Shown in pieces: positions 32,300 through 40,536 of a stretch of 64,000 nt of DNA. The notes beneath the pieces were generated by a model. That model was not told where the DNA came from, did not search any database, and was given only the letters and a program-made list of their open reading frames with translations. Position 1 is the stretch's first letter. Each line of letters starts with the position of its first letter. The translations under genes were made by a program, and so were the position numbers. Source of the stretch: UBA4644 sp034933145 (lineage in GTDB: Bacteria > Bacillota > Clostridia > Oscillospirales > Butyricicoccaceae); NCBI GenBank assembly GCA_034933145.1, contig JAYFOA010000036.1, positions 23,468 to 87,467 of the forward strand. Direction: 5' to 3'.

Positions 32300-33223
32300 A
32301 TGCGCAGACTCATGCCCAGGATGTTCTTATTGGTCATCACACTCGCTTTGACGATGACGGTATCGGCCTTTGCCTTGAATTTGCAGGGAGGGACGGTCAC
32401 CACTTCTTCGTCCGTTAATCTGCGGGAAGGTCCCGGCACGGATTCCGACATTCTGAGCACCCTCCCCGATCAGGCCCGTGTTGCCGTACTCAGCCAGGAA
32501 GGCAGCTGGTATCAGGTCGCTTACAACGGCGTTAAAGGCTATCTGCACGGCGATTATTTGAGCGTGCAGGACATCATGAACATCGAATGCGGCGGCGCAA
32601 AGATTACCGCATCGGTGCTGAATCTGCGCGAAAAGCCCACTACCGATTCCGGCGTTATCGCCCGGCTTTATAAGGATGAGGTCGCCAAGATTATCGGCAT
32701 CAACAACGGATGGTTCAAGGTTCAGAGTGACAAGGGCACCGGTTATGTCCATCCGGATTACGTCACGGTTACCACATACAGCGGCAGTTCTTCTTCCTCC
32801 GCTTCCGCTTCGGCCGCTTCGACGACCAGCAGCAGCTCCGGCTCTCTCCGCTGGGATATCGTCAATTACGCCGCTAATTTCCTCGGCGTGAAATATACTT
32901 ACGGCGGCAGCAGCCCCAGTACGGGCTTTGACTGCTCCGGCTTTGTCAAATACGTTTACGCCCATTTCGGCCTTTCTTTGAGCCGCTGCTCTTCCAGCCA
33001 GTACAGCGATTGTACCCGCATTAAAAAGTCCGATCTGAATATCGGCGATCTGGTCTTTTTCTCCAGCACATCCGGCGGAAGCTCGGTTGGGCATGTGGGC
33101 ATCTATGTTGGCGGCGGCCAGTTTATCCACGCTCCGTCTCCCGGGAAGACCGTCTGCTATGAATCCCTGAGCAGCAGTTACTATTCGAGCCATTATCTTG
33201 GTTCCGGCACCGTCTTATATTGA
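32300..33223 (+). CDS. Secreted SH3b-NlpC/P60 peptidoglycan hydrolase
   Basis: A 307-residue exported protein. A signal peptide covers about 1-25 (arginine-rich start, hydrophobic core, cleavage near SAFA). Two bacterial SH3 domains follow: one with SSVNLREGPGTDSDIL near 36 and one with ASVLNLREKPTTDSGV near 103, both wall-binding. A Ser/Ala linker lies near 160-182. The NlpC/P60 domain has the catalytic Cys in GFDCSGFVKYVY near residue 213, His in VGHVGIYVG near 265 and a second polar residue in QFIHAPSPG. It should cleave peptide stems of peptidoglycan outside the cell. Confidence 0.94.
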   Translation: MRRLMPRMFLLVITLALTMTVSAFALNLQGGTVTTSSSVNLREGPGTDSDILSTLPDQARVAVLSQEGSWYQVAYNGVKGYLHGDYLSVQDIMNIECGGAKITASVLNLREKPTTDSGVIARLYKDEVAKIIGINNGWFKVQSDKGTGYVHPDYVTVTTYSGSSSSSASASAASTTSSSSGSLRWDIVNYAANFLGVKYTYGGSSPSTGFDCSGFVKYVYAHFGLSLSRCSSSQYSDCTRIKKSDLNIGDLVFFSSTSGGSSVGHVGIYVGGGQFIHAPSPGKTVCYESLSSSYYSSHYLGSGTVLY

Positions 33224-33259
33224 TTGAGATAAACATGCCCCACCTTTGCGGGGATGTAA

Positions 33260-33290
33260 AAAAGGGTTTGGGGCTTTCCCAAACCCTTTT
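33260..33290. terminator. Bidirectional terminator
   Basis: A perfect 13-bp stem (33260-33272 with 33278-33290) with a 5-base loop and A/T-rich arms separates the rightward hydrolase gene from the leftward TmrB-like gene. Confidence 0.88.
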
Positions 33291-33306
33291 CGTATGCCTT
33301 CTCTGC

Positions 33307-33828
33307 TTATGCTTCCGGTGTGAGCTTCTTCATAATTTCGCTTGATATCAGTTCTATGCTCTTACCTTCGGTATCAAGTTTCTGTTCTTTTATTTCGGTT
33401 TCAAAAGCTTTAAGACATTTCTCAATATGCTGAGCCGCCCAGCAATCTTCTGTTTCTCCCCGTTGTTTCAGTCGGCTGATGATTGTTTGTTTTGAAGCGG
33501 TAAGAATAAAGTGGTGAACAATGATTTTGTCGCAAATGAGACTACCAATGATTTCATCAAAGTACTGTTTATTATAAATTGTCATCGGTACAATAATCAT
33601 CCCATCATAATGACTATAGATATGCTTTAGCATTTTATAATTGAATTCACGCCAAATCTGCAGATGCTGAAAATTATCTTTTCTTTTCAGTTCATCCGGG
33701 AAATTATCCCACAGAAAATAACCAACTTGTTCCGGGTCGTAGATAAACGATTTTGCTATATTTTTATTAAGTGTTTCCGCAACACTTGTTTTGCCGGAGC
33801 CAAAAGCGCCATTTATCCAAACAATCAT
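33307..33828 (-). CDS. TmrB-like P-loop ATPase
   Basis: A 173-residue nucleotide-binding protein close in pattern to the tunicamycin-resistance protein TmrB of Bacillus. The Walker A is WINGAFGSGKTSVAE near residues 4-18. Shared TmrB landmarks are YDPEQVGYFL near 30, an IWREFNYKML stretch near 58, IVPMTIYNKQYFDEIIG near 79, VHHFILTASKQTII near 104 and WAAQHIEKCL near 129. It is slightly shorter than TmrB (197 residues), lacking the C-terminal tail used for membrane association. It is strongly AT-rich for this region. Whether it confers tunicamycin resistance is not known. Confidence 0.8.
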   Translation of the reverse strand: MIVWINGAFGSGKTSVAETLNKNIAKSFIYDPEQVGYFLWDNFPDELKRKDNFQHLQIWREFNYKMLKHIYSHYDGMIIVPMTIYNKQYFDEIIGSLICDKIIVHHFILTASKQTIISRLKQRGETEDCWAAQHIEKCLKAFETEIKEQKLDTEGKSIELISSEIMKKLTPEA

Positions 33829-33949
33829 GATCGTAGTACCACCTATATTAGCAGAATACTAAATAAGTCCAGAAAGAAAAAGCTGTACTGTATTGAATTA
33901 AGATAATCGGTTAGCTGCAACGGTAAATAAGAGATCGGAGGAGAAAGCA

Positions 33950-34471
33950 ATAAGTAATTCTGTATATATTTATTTAGAAACTCAAAACCTTTTAGTCCGT
34001 CAATATACGATGAATGATATTGATGGGTTATATAAGATTATGTCACATCCCCAGGTTCATCAATATACGAAAGACAAAAACCATCCTTGGGATAGACTTA
34101 AAACAGAACAATACATTCAATTTTTTATAAATAAAAATTTTGTTACCTTAGATTGTTTTCATGGCGCAATAATTGAAAAAGCAAGTAACAATATGATTGG
34201 ATTCGCTGGTCTGAATCCATATAAGAAAAACGAACCTGAGATTGAATGGAAACTTGGTGTTGCGTATTGGAATAAAGGATATGCAACTGAAATCGGAAAA
34301 GAAATAATATCTGAAGCATTCAGGACAACAAACATCATCGGTATTTATGGAATGGCTGAACCAGAAAATACAGCTTCGAGAAGAGTGCTTCAAAAGATAG
34401 GTATGAAATATCTGGGTATAAATGAATTTAGAGACCAAAAGGATGCTTTTTATTACATTGGAAGATTATAG
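33950..34471 (+). CDS. GNAT N-acetyltransferase lacking a normal start codon
   Basis: A RimJ/RimL-type acetyltransferase. The acetyl-CoA site is WKLGVAYWNKGYATEIGKE and motif B is ENTASRRVLQKIGMKYLG. The first standard ATG is at 34010, but in-frame codons before it encode YLETQNLLVRQYTMND, which matches the conserved first strand (LETxRLxLR) of this family. Going upstream, the only codon at proper distance from the strong GGAGGAG at 33937-33943 is ATA at 33950. So the gene may initiate at AUA, may have lost its start by an ATG-to-ATA change, or may be made in truncated form from 34010. It is strongly AT-rich. Confidence 0.7.
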   Translation: MSNSVYIYLETQNLLVRQYTMNDIDGLYKIMSHPQVHQYTKDKNHPWDRLKTEQYIQFFINKNFVTLDCFHGAIIEKASNNMIGFAGLNPYKKNEPEIEWKLGVAYWNKGYATEIGKEIISEAFRTTNIIGIYGMAEPENTASRRVLQKIGMKYLGINEFRDQKDAFYYIGRL

Positions 34472-34604
34472 GTTAACAGAGGAAAGTCACATCCCTCTTG
34501 CGGCTATATTCTTTTATCAATATGATTATAATCCCTAATTCACGATATAGAACGTAAAAATGCCAGTCAGAGGCAAACCTGGCATCAGCCCATGTAACTT
34601 TTAT

Positions 34605-34642
34605 AACAGGAACGGCGCTGCTTTTGCGGCGCCGTTCCTGTT
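34605..34642 (-). terminator. Strong hairpin after the M20 gene
   Basis: A perfect 14-bp GC-rich stem (34605-34618 with 34629-34642) with a 10-base loop lies 70 bases beyond the leftward M20 stop. Neither side has a convincing T-run, so it may block 3' exonucleases more than terminate. A shorter inverted repeat (TGCCA/TGGCA, 34561-34584) lies next to it. Confidence 0.5.
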
Positions 34643-34713
34643 AATCAATAAGTACCTTTGCCCGGGAGAAAGCTACGCTTATCGGTCCAAATACGGACAG
34701 ATCTGTGAGCGCC

Positions 34714-35832
34714 TCAGGAACGTACCAGCTCCCAGTACATCTCGACCGCGTAAGGAATGACCTTATCGTTGAAATCGAACGCTGAGGTATGCAGCTCCGG
34801 ATAATCTTCGCCGTCACCGATCTCAAAGATGCAGCCGGGAACCAGCTTGGTCAGATGGCCGAAATCCTCGGAGCCACGGTAGGGTACCTCACAAATCTGG
34901 AAGTCCCATCCGTTCTTCTTGCAGATCGCCTGGACCTTATCCACCTTTTCCGGCGTGTTGGCGGTTTCCGGGAAATAATCGCAGTAACTGAAAGAGCAGG
35001 TAAGGCCGTACTCTTCCGCCTTGTCCCCCGCCATCTTTTCCAGCTTGGCCTGCAGCACATCCATCTCCGCCTCATGCTCGCCGCGGATGGTCAGCAGGAG
35101 GTTGCCTCGGTGCGCCTGTGTGCCGAAGGCCGGCTCTCCCACGTCAACCTGGATGATGGTGCAAAGCACCAGGCCGGTAAATTCCTCCGGCTTAATCAGT
35201 GACGGGATCGCGTGGATGATATCCGCGATTGCAAAGGCAGGATTTTTCCCCACCTCCGGCATGCTGGCATGGGACGGCTTGCCGATATAGTGGATTGTCA
35301 TGCCCTTGGAGGCACAATAATAGGTTCCCGGCATGGTCTCAAACATGCCGAGCTTCATGCCCGGACGATTGTGGTATCCATAAATCTCATCGATCTTGTT
35401 TTCCTTCAGCATGGCGGTACATTCAATGGCGCCCGCACCGATCTCTTCCGCGTGCTGGAAAAGGAAATAGACATCCTTGTCACAGCCCTTCTGACTGACT
35501 TCCAGTGCGAAAGCCGCCATGGAGGCGGCATGCCCGTCATGACCGCATTTGTGGCTGGTATGAGGGACCTGGGAGGAATAGGGAAGCAGATCGGGCGCTT
35601 CTTCGATGGGCAGCGCGTCGATGTCCGCACGGAAGGCAATGCTGCCGCGGGGATTTTTCGCACGATAGACCGCATAAAACCAGTGGCCGCGGTCATGAAT
35701 CTCCAGCTCGGTGCGCTCCCGGAGGAAGCCCACCAGATGCTTGACTGTCCAATCTTCATGCAGGGAAAGCTCAGGATGCTGATGCAGCTCATGACGCAGT
35801 GCTGTTGCCAGTTCATAGTTCTTCTGTTCCAT
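34714..35832 (-). CDS. M20-family metal-dependent amidohydrolase
   Basis: A 372-residue M20D-like hydrolase of N-acyl amino acids or peptides. Metal-binding motifs are CGHDGHAASM near residue 95 (Cys and His ligands), QHAEEIGAGA near 125 with the catalytic Glu pair, and the YGYHNRPG His near 153. A dimerisation (lid) domain spans about 175-290, and a final His is in LHTSAFDFND near 350. The substrate is unknown; auxin-amidohydrolase and hippurate-hydrolase relatives show broad ranges. The start has GGAGGG. It is 75 bases downstream of the HExxH gene and reads in the same direction. Confidence 0.9.
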   Translation of the reverse strand: MEQKNYELATALRHELHQHPELSLHEDWTVKHLVGFLRERTELEIHDRGHWFYAVYRAKNPRGSIAFRADIDALPIEEAPDLLPYSSQVPHTSHKCGHDGHAASMAAFALEVSQKGCDKDVYFLFQHAEEIGAGAIECTAMLKENKIDEIYGYHNRPGMKLGMFETMPGTYYCASKGMTIHYIGKPSHASMPEVGKNPAFAIADIIHAIPSLIKPEEFTGLVLCTIIQVDVGEPAFGTQAHRGNLLLTIRGEHEAEMDVLQAKLEKMAGDKAEEYGLTCSFSYCDYFPETANTPEKVDKVQAICKKNGWDFQICEVPYRGSEDFGHLTKLVPGCIFEIGDGEDYPELHTSAFDFNDKVIPYAVEMYWELVRS

Positions 35833-35906
35833 TGTACACCCTCCAAAATATAGTCATTGACGGCTTTCCATACCCCGGGACTTGCTTGCCGCGCACTAAC
35901 AATACG

Positions 35907-36359
35907 CTATTTGCTGTTTTTAAGCTCCTTTGATATTTCCTTCTCCAGACGGCCGAAAGAGATGCGTTTGTCCTCTCCCGCCTGCTCCAAAAAGCTTTTG
36001 GCCAGATCATTGACCGTGGATTCCAGCGTGGTCATGAACGCGGTATAGGCAAACTCCCGCTTTGGCTCCTCCTCTTCCCCGTAAACGGCGCTGAGCAGCG
36101 AATCGATCATCTGATCCATGCCCCACAGTTTCAGATGCAGCAGCTCGTGAATAACCAGCTCCTCCGCATTGGTCTGTTTCGGGTCGCACACATTGACCAT
36201 CAGCACGGCGGTGCGGTCATCCGCGTCGATTTTAATATCCCCGGTCTTGCGCCAACTCTGCTCCACCGGTAAAAGCCGGAGATCCCAATCCCGCAGGCGC
36301 AGGATCTCCTGCCACTTCCGCAGCCATCCTTCCAGATGTCCGATATCCGTGTCCATCAT
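35907..36359 (-). CDS. Unrecognised HExxH protein (putative zincin-like)
   Basis: A 150-residue protein with VIHELLHLKLW near residues 68-78, a HExxH motif that in zincins binds zinc through both histidines and uses the glutamate as base. No confident third ligand is assigned; acidic residues in the AVYGEEEEPKREF stretch are candidates. An N-terminal helix-rich region contains several tryptophans (GWLRKWQEIL, DWDLRLLP), and the C-terminus is a charged helix. No signal peptide or membrane segment is present, so it is cytoplasmic. It overlaps the Toprim gene by 4 bases (ATGA), linking it to the holA unit. Function unknown. Confidence 0.75.
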   Translation of the reverse strand: MMDTDIGHLEGWLRKWQEILRLRDWDLRLLPVEQSWRKTGDIKIDADDRTAVLMVNVCDPKQTNAEELVIHELLHLKLWGMDQMIDSLLSAVYGEEEEPKREFAYTAFMTTLESTVNDLAKSFLEQAGEDKRISFGRLEKEISKELKNSK

Positions 36360-36952
36360 AAGTTTTCCTCCCGCCGAATGGCGTCGACCAGCGCGGATAG
36401 CTCTTCCCGGTCGGCGACGCAGTTGAGCACGTCCAGCAGCGCGTTGGTGCCCAGTCTTTCCGGAAGCTCCAGGCTTTTCTGCAGTGCTTTGCGCCGGTGG
36501 GCGCTTCCTTCCCCGCCGGACAGGCCGAGGGCGTACAGATCGCCCTTGGTGATATCGGCGCGGGGTTTTGCTTCCGCGCCGAGGGCGCCGGAGCGTTCCA
36601 CCGCCGCACGGATCATTTCGTTGGACACACCCTCGACGCCCAGCTTCCCCTCTTTGGACGGGACCCGCTTGCGCCGCTCCTTGCCCAAAACATCGGGGAT
36701 ATAGGCGTGATATATCTTTCCTGTCTGCACGGCGCTCTTTACATAGTTACGGATGACAAGGCCCGCCCCATCCGGGTCGGTGAATACCAAAAGCCCCCGT
36801 GTCTCCGCCATGCGGCGCAGAAAGCGAAGCTTTTCATCGTCCTTGAAAATGCCGAACCCCTCCGTGGTCAAAACAGTGGCGTCAAACAGCTGAAGAATGC
36901 GGTCTCGGTCATAGCGGCCTTCCACCAGCACCACCGGCGTCAAAGCGGTCAT
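36356..36952 (-). CDS. Toprim-domain protein, RNase M5-like
   Basis: A 198-residue protein with a Toprim nuclease fold at residues 1-100: the conserved Glu in VVLVEGRYDRDRI near 10 and the DxD in LVFTDPDGAGLVIRNY near 56. The C-terminal half (LGVEGVSNEMIRAAVE onward) matches the DUF4093 region found in clostridial RNase M5-like proteins. RNase M5 matures 5S rRNA, and orthology is likely but not proven. The start at 36952 overlaps the holA stop by 4 bases (ATGA); a longer frame to 37045 lies inside holA. Confidence 0.83.
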   Translation of the reverse strand: MTALTPVVLVEGRYDRDRILQLFDATVLTTEGFGIFKDDEKLRFLRRMAETRGLLVFTDPDGAGLVIRNYVKSAVQTGKIYHAYIPDVLGKERRKRVPSKEGKLGVEGVSNEMIRAAVERSGALGAEAKPRADITKGDLYALGLSGGEGSAHRRKALQKSLELPERLGTNALLDVLNCVADREELSALVDAIRREENL

Positions 36953-37995
36953 CCGTTCACCTCTGCCGAGCGAAGCAGCAGCAGTTCCAGCGTCCGGCCC
37001 GGATCTGAATTGTTGCTCTTCAGCTCCAGATCTGTCCGGAGGCAAAGCTCCTGCAGCTGCCGCAGTGCGGGCAGCTCCCTTTTTCGTGCCGCCTGCAGTA
37101 GCAAGCGTGCGGGATAGCTGCTGCGAAAACCGAGCATACCGGCCACATACTGCTCATCCTTCTGTGCTTCCAGCGCCAGCCGGGCACCATAGAGCCGCCG
37201 GAACTGGGCGGCGATGGCCCCGAGAATCATGACGGGCTCCTGACGCAGATCCAGGAGGTCGCGCAGCAGACGCAGGGCGGCGGAACAGTCGCCCGCCATC
37301 AGCTTGTCCGTCATGTCAAATACGTTGGCCTCCAGCACGCGGGAGGCGAGCCGGTCAATATTGTCGCGGGTGATCTTCTCCCCCCGTGTCCCGGCGGCGA
37401 TCTTCTCAGTCTCGGTGACCAGATTTGTCATGGACCCACCGCAAAGGAACAGCAGATATTCGCATTCCGGCGTATCAATGGTCTTTTGCAGCGCAAAAAA
37501 GCGCCGTTTGATCCACGGGATCAGCTCTGTATCCGGCGCGCGTCGGAATTCCACCAGTTCGCCGTGCTTTTCCAGCGTCTTATAGAGATTCAGCCGCTTA
37601 TCCGGCTTGAATTCCATCGTCTCAAATAAAAATACCAGGCAGATGTATTCCGGCAGATTCGCAAGCAGCTCCGGCAGCAGCTCACGCAGCGCACCGGCGG
37701 GCTGCAGCAGTTTATAGTCGCGCACCAGCACCAGCTTGCGCTCTCCGCCAAAGGGCGGGCTGTCCACCGCATCGCTCAGCGCGTCGGCAGTCAGTCGGTC
37801 ACCGTCCAACATAACGGTGCTGAAGCTGTCAAACAGTCCGCTGCACAGCGTCCGCAGACGGCCGATATAATAGCTTTTCAGATAGTCCTCTTCCCCGTAA
37901 AAGACGTAGAGATTTCCGGCCCGACCGGCGGCCAAATCACTTTTCAGCCGGCGATAGGCCACATTCTCCGGGGCTTTCCTGCTTTCGTAAGCCAT
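36949..37995 (-). CDS. holA: DNA polymerase III subunit delta HolA
   Basis: A 348-residue clamp-loader subunit that opens the beta clamp. The N-terminal AAA+-like domain holds the degenerate P-loop region LYVFYGEEDYLKSYYI near residue 29, followed by FGGERKLVLVRDY near 82. A helical lid and C-terminal collar domain (from about 210) include the NIDRLASRVLEANVFDMTDKL motif typical of delta. The start at 37995 follows the comEC stop by 2 bases and has a GAGG site. ComEC-HolA adjacency is common in bacteria. Confidence 0.93.
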   Translation of the reverse strand: MAYESRKAPENVAYRRLKSDLAAGRAGNLYVFYGEEDYLKSYYIGRLRTLCSGLFDSFSTVMLDGDRLTADALSDAVDSPPFGGERKLVLVRDYKLLQPAGALRELLPELLANLPEYICLVFLFETMEFKPDKRLNLYKTLEKHGELVEFRRAPDTELIPWIKRRFFALQKTIDTPECEYLLFLCGGSMTNLVTETEKIAAGTRGEKITRDNIDRLASRVLEANVFDMTDKLMAGDCSAALRLLRDLLDLRQEPVMILGAIAAQFRRLYGARLALEAQKDEQYVAGMLGFRSSYPARLLLQAARKRELPALRQLQELCLRTDLELKSNNSDPGRTLELLLLRSAEVNG

Positions 37996-37997
37996 GA

Positions 37998-40175
37998 TTA
38001 CCTCATCGTTTCCAGTATGACGGTTTTCGCCGCAGACAGGGGAATGACTGGCAGGCCGCACAGGCGTTCCGGCGGAGCGTTCCAACCTTCGTCCGAATAG
38101 ATCAGCATCTCCGCCCCTGTCAGGGCGCAGACCCGGGACAGCGCCGCAGGGGCTTGCGCCCACTTGCCGTCGATCACCAACAGCCTTACCTGCACCGGCG
38201 TCTCAGCCAGCGCCGTAAGGCCGTCCCACGGTTCCGCCCCACAGAGGGACAGCAGAGAAATCCCCGCGCCTGAAACCATGCACAGGGGGCTTTCCCCATC
38301 CGGCAGCAGACAGACCGTCAGCCTGCCCAAAGACAAGCTTCCGTTTTCAGTATACCACAGGACGGAAGCGCTGTCACCTATGTCGGGATAAACCCCTGCG
38401 GGAACTGTCAGCGCCGGTGCGCGGGATGCCTCTGCCGCACCACGTACCCCGCCGATTTGCCGCCAGGTCCCATCGGTTGCCAGCAGAAAGGCACTTTCGC
38501 CCGCGCCGCGGCGTGCCATGGCTTCCCGAACAAAAGCCGATGCAGCATAGTCCGATGCACCGCAGCCGACAAAGGCGATCTCTCCCCCGCTGTGCAGCGC
38601 CAGCATCACCGCCCCCTCTTCTCCGGAAACCTCCACGGAGGTTATCCACCGGTTTTCCAGCGCGGAAAAGACAAAGCAGAGGCACAGGGCGGCAGCCGTC
38701 AGCGGAAGCACACGCCTTATGTCTCGGCGCAGCAGCAGAATCATAAGCAGAAGTGTCGCCGCACCCAACGCCAAATAAAGGCTTGCCCGTGCGGAAGCAA
38801 AAGGCAGCCGCCCCGCCGCCCCGATCACCGCCGTCAGATAGCGCAGCGGCCACTGCAGCAGGAAGCCCGCCGCCGGCGCGGCTGCCGGCAGCAGCGCTGT
38901 CAGACACAGCGCCCCGATCCCCAACAGCAGCGAAAGGCTGACCGCCCACAGGCACAGCAGGTTCATCGGCACGGCGATCAGCGATACGCCGCCGAACCAT
39001 AGCAGCGTCACGGGGAGGGTACAGATTGTCGCCGCCAGACTGACGGCCAGCGTATCGGAAAAATAGCGGTATAGCCGCCGCCGCAGCGGATTGGTCGGCT
39101 GCTTTTTCATCAGGCGTACCGACAGACCCGGATAGAGCCAGAGAATGCCCGCCGTCGCGGAAAAAGACAAGAGCAGCGAGGCAGAGAGTGCGGAAAATGG
39201 GTTCCAGGCGCACAAAAGCAGCAGCGCCACGGAAAGCGCAGTCGGGCTGTCATTTTCCCGCCGGAGCAGAAAGGCCGCCAGTACAAAGCCCTGCATCACC
39301 GCCGCGCGGAGTGCAGAGGCCGGGAAACCGGCGACCGCCGCGTAAATAAAGACCGACGGAAGAGCCAGCCATACGCCGGCCCGCCTTCCCAGCACGCGGA
39401 TCAGAAAGCCTGCCAGAATTGCCAGATGCAGACCGGAGACAGCGATGATGTGCCGCAGGCCTGCGGCGGTCAGTGCCGCGAGAAAAGTACTTGAGCAGCT
39501 GTTCTCGTCGCCGGTGAGCAGCGCGGAAAGCAGGCCCGCCTCATCCCCGGTCAACAGCAGCGATATCTTTTCTCGAATTACGCCCGCCAGCCGGCGTATC
39601 CGCATCGATAGGGTGACTGCGCCGTCCTCTTCACAAGCGAGCTTTCCCGTCTGATTTACGGTCAGATATACGCCCCGCTGCAACAGGCCGTCGGACAGCT
39701 CTACGGAAGCAGCGCGGATCGTACCCTCGAAACGCAGCAGGTTACCCGGCGCATATTCCGGTGACCCGTCCCTTAGATAGACCTTCACCCGAACATTCGC
39801 ATCTGTCCCGTTTACAGAGACAAGGCGGCCCCATGCGGTCCCCCAACCGCCGTGCCCGACCGCATAATCGGTGAGCGCCACACGGCATTCACCGCTTTCC
39901 CCGGCCAAACGCTGTGCCGGCTGCCAGAAAAGCAAGCCGTGTACGCCGCAGCAGAGCAGCCCCAGCAAAAGGCCAACGGCTGCCGCGGTATACCTCCCCC
40001 GCCATAAAAGCAATGCCATTCCGCCCAAAGCAAAGGCAGCGATGCCGCAGATCAGCAGCGCCGGCCACAGGCCCCGGGCCAGCAGCAAAGTAAAGCCCGC
40101 GCAGACACAGAAAAACGCGGCAGCGCAGAGAAGCACCACGCGCGGTGCCTGTCTGTCCTGCCGCGTATTCTCCAT
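37998..40175 (-). CDS. comEC: ComEC/Rec2 DNA-uptake channel with degenerate beta-lactamase domain
   Basis: A 725-residue membrane protein that carries single-stranded DNA across the membrane. N-terminal membrane helices (about 15-80) precede an OB-like extracellular domain (90-170). The competence domain follows, with GDENSCSSTFLAALTAAGL near 224 and HIIAVSGLHLAI near 243, then about ten membrane helices. In usual ComEC the C-terminus is a metallo-beta-lactamase domain with an HxHxDH metal site. Here the aligned segment reads LLATDGTWRQIGGV, keeping flanking residues but losing all histidines, so the nuclease site is absent. It lies 6 bases after the HIT gene. Confidence 0.92.
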   Translation of the reverse strand: MENTRQDRQAPRVVLLCAAAFFCVCAGFTLLLARGLWPALLICGIAAFALGGMALLLWRGRYTAAAVGLLLGLLCCGVHGLLFWQPAQRLAGESGECRVALTDYAVGHGGWGTAWGRLVSVNGTDANVRVKVYLRDGSPEYAPGNLLRFEGTIRAASVELSDGLLQRGVYLTVNQTGKLACEEDGAVTLSMRIRRLAGVIREKISLLLTGDEAGLLSALLTGDENSCSSTFLAALTAAGLRHIIAVSGLHLAILAGFLIRVLGRRAGVWLALPSVFIYAAVAGFPASALRAAVMQGFVLAAFLLRRENDSPTALSVALLLLCAWNPFSALSASLLLSFSATAGILWLYPGLSVRLMKKQPTNPLRRRLYRYFSDTLAVSLAATICTLPVTLLWFGGVSLIAVPMNLLCLWAVSLSLLLGIGALCLTALLPAAAPAAGFLLQWPLRYLTAVIGAAGRLPFASARASLYLALGAATLLLMILLLRRDIRRVLPLTAAALCLCFVFSALENRWITSVEVSGEEGAVMLALHSGGEIAFVGCGASDYAASAFVREAMARRGAGESAFLLATDGTWRQIGGVRGAAEASRAPALTVPAGVYPDIGDSASVLWYTENGSLSLGRLTVCLLPDGESPLCMVSGAGISLLSLCGAEPWDGLTALAETPVQVRLLVIDGKWAQAPAALSRVCALTGAEMLIYSDEGWNAPPERLCGLPVIPLSAAKTVILETMR

Positions 40176-40181
40176 AGAAAC

Positions 40182-40523
40182 TTACGCCATCGGGCCGAGC
40201 GTCTTTCCGCCCAGCAGATGAAAATGCAAATGCATAACCGTCTGTCCCGCGTCCTCACCGGCATTGGTGACAACCCGGTAGCCGCCATCCAGATGCAGTT
40301 CCGCAGCCAGGCGGGCGATTACCTCAAAGATATGCGCGATCAGCGCGCTGTCCTTTCCCCCGATCTCCCGCGCGCTCTGCAGTACGTGCTCCTTCGGGAT
40401 GACGACGATATGAACCGGCGCGGCAGGCGCAATGTCGTAAAACGCAAGCACCTGCTCATCCTCGTATGCCTTTTTGCTGGGGATCTCCCCCGCGACAATC
40501 TTGCAGAATATGCAATCGCTCAT
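40182..40523 (-). CDS. HIT family (HinT-like) nucleotide hydrolase
   Basis: A 113-residue histidine-triad protein. The N-terminal CIFCKIVAGEIPS segment carries the CxxC pair frequent in bacterial HinT. PVHIVVIPKEHV near residue 36 and the catalytic triad HLHFHLLGG near residues 98-106 are typical. HinT enzymes hydrolyse purine nucleoside phosphoramidates such as aminoacyl-adenylates. It lies between alaS and comEC with gaps of 13 and 6 bases, so it is cotranscribed. Confidence 0.95.
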   Translation of the reverse strand: MSDCIFCKIVAGEIPSKKAYEDEQVLAFYDIAPAAPVHIVVIPKEHVLQSAREIGGKDSALIAHIFEVIARLAAELHLDGGYRVVTNAGEDAGQTVMHLHFHLLGGKTLGPMA

Positions 40524-40536
40524 GCTGTATGCCTCC

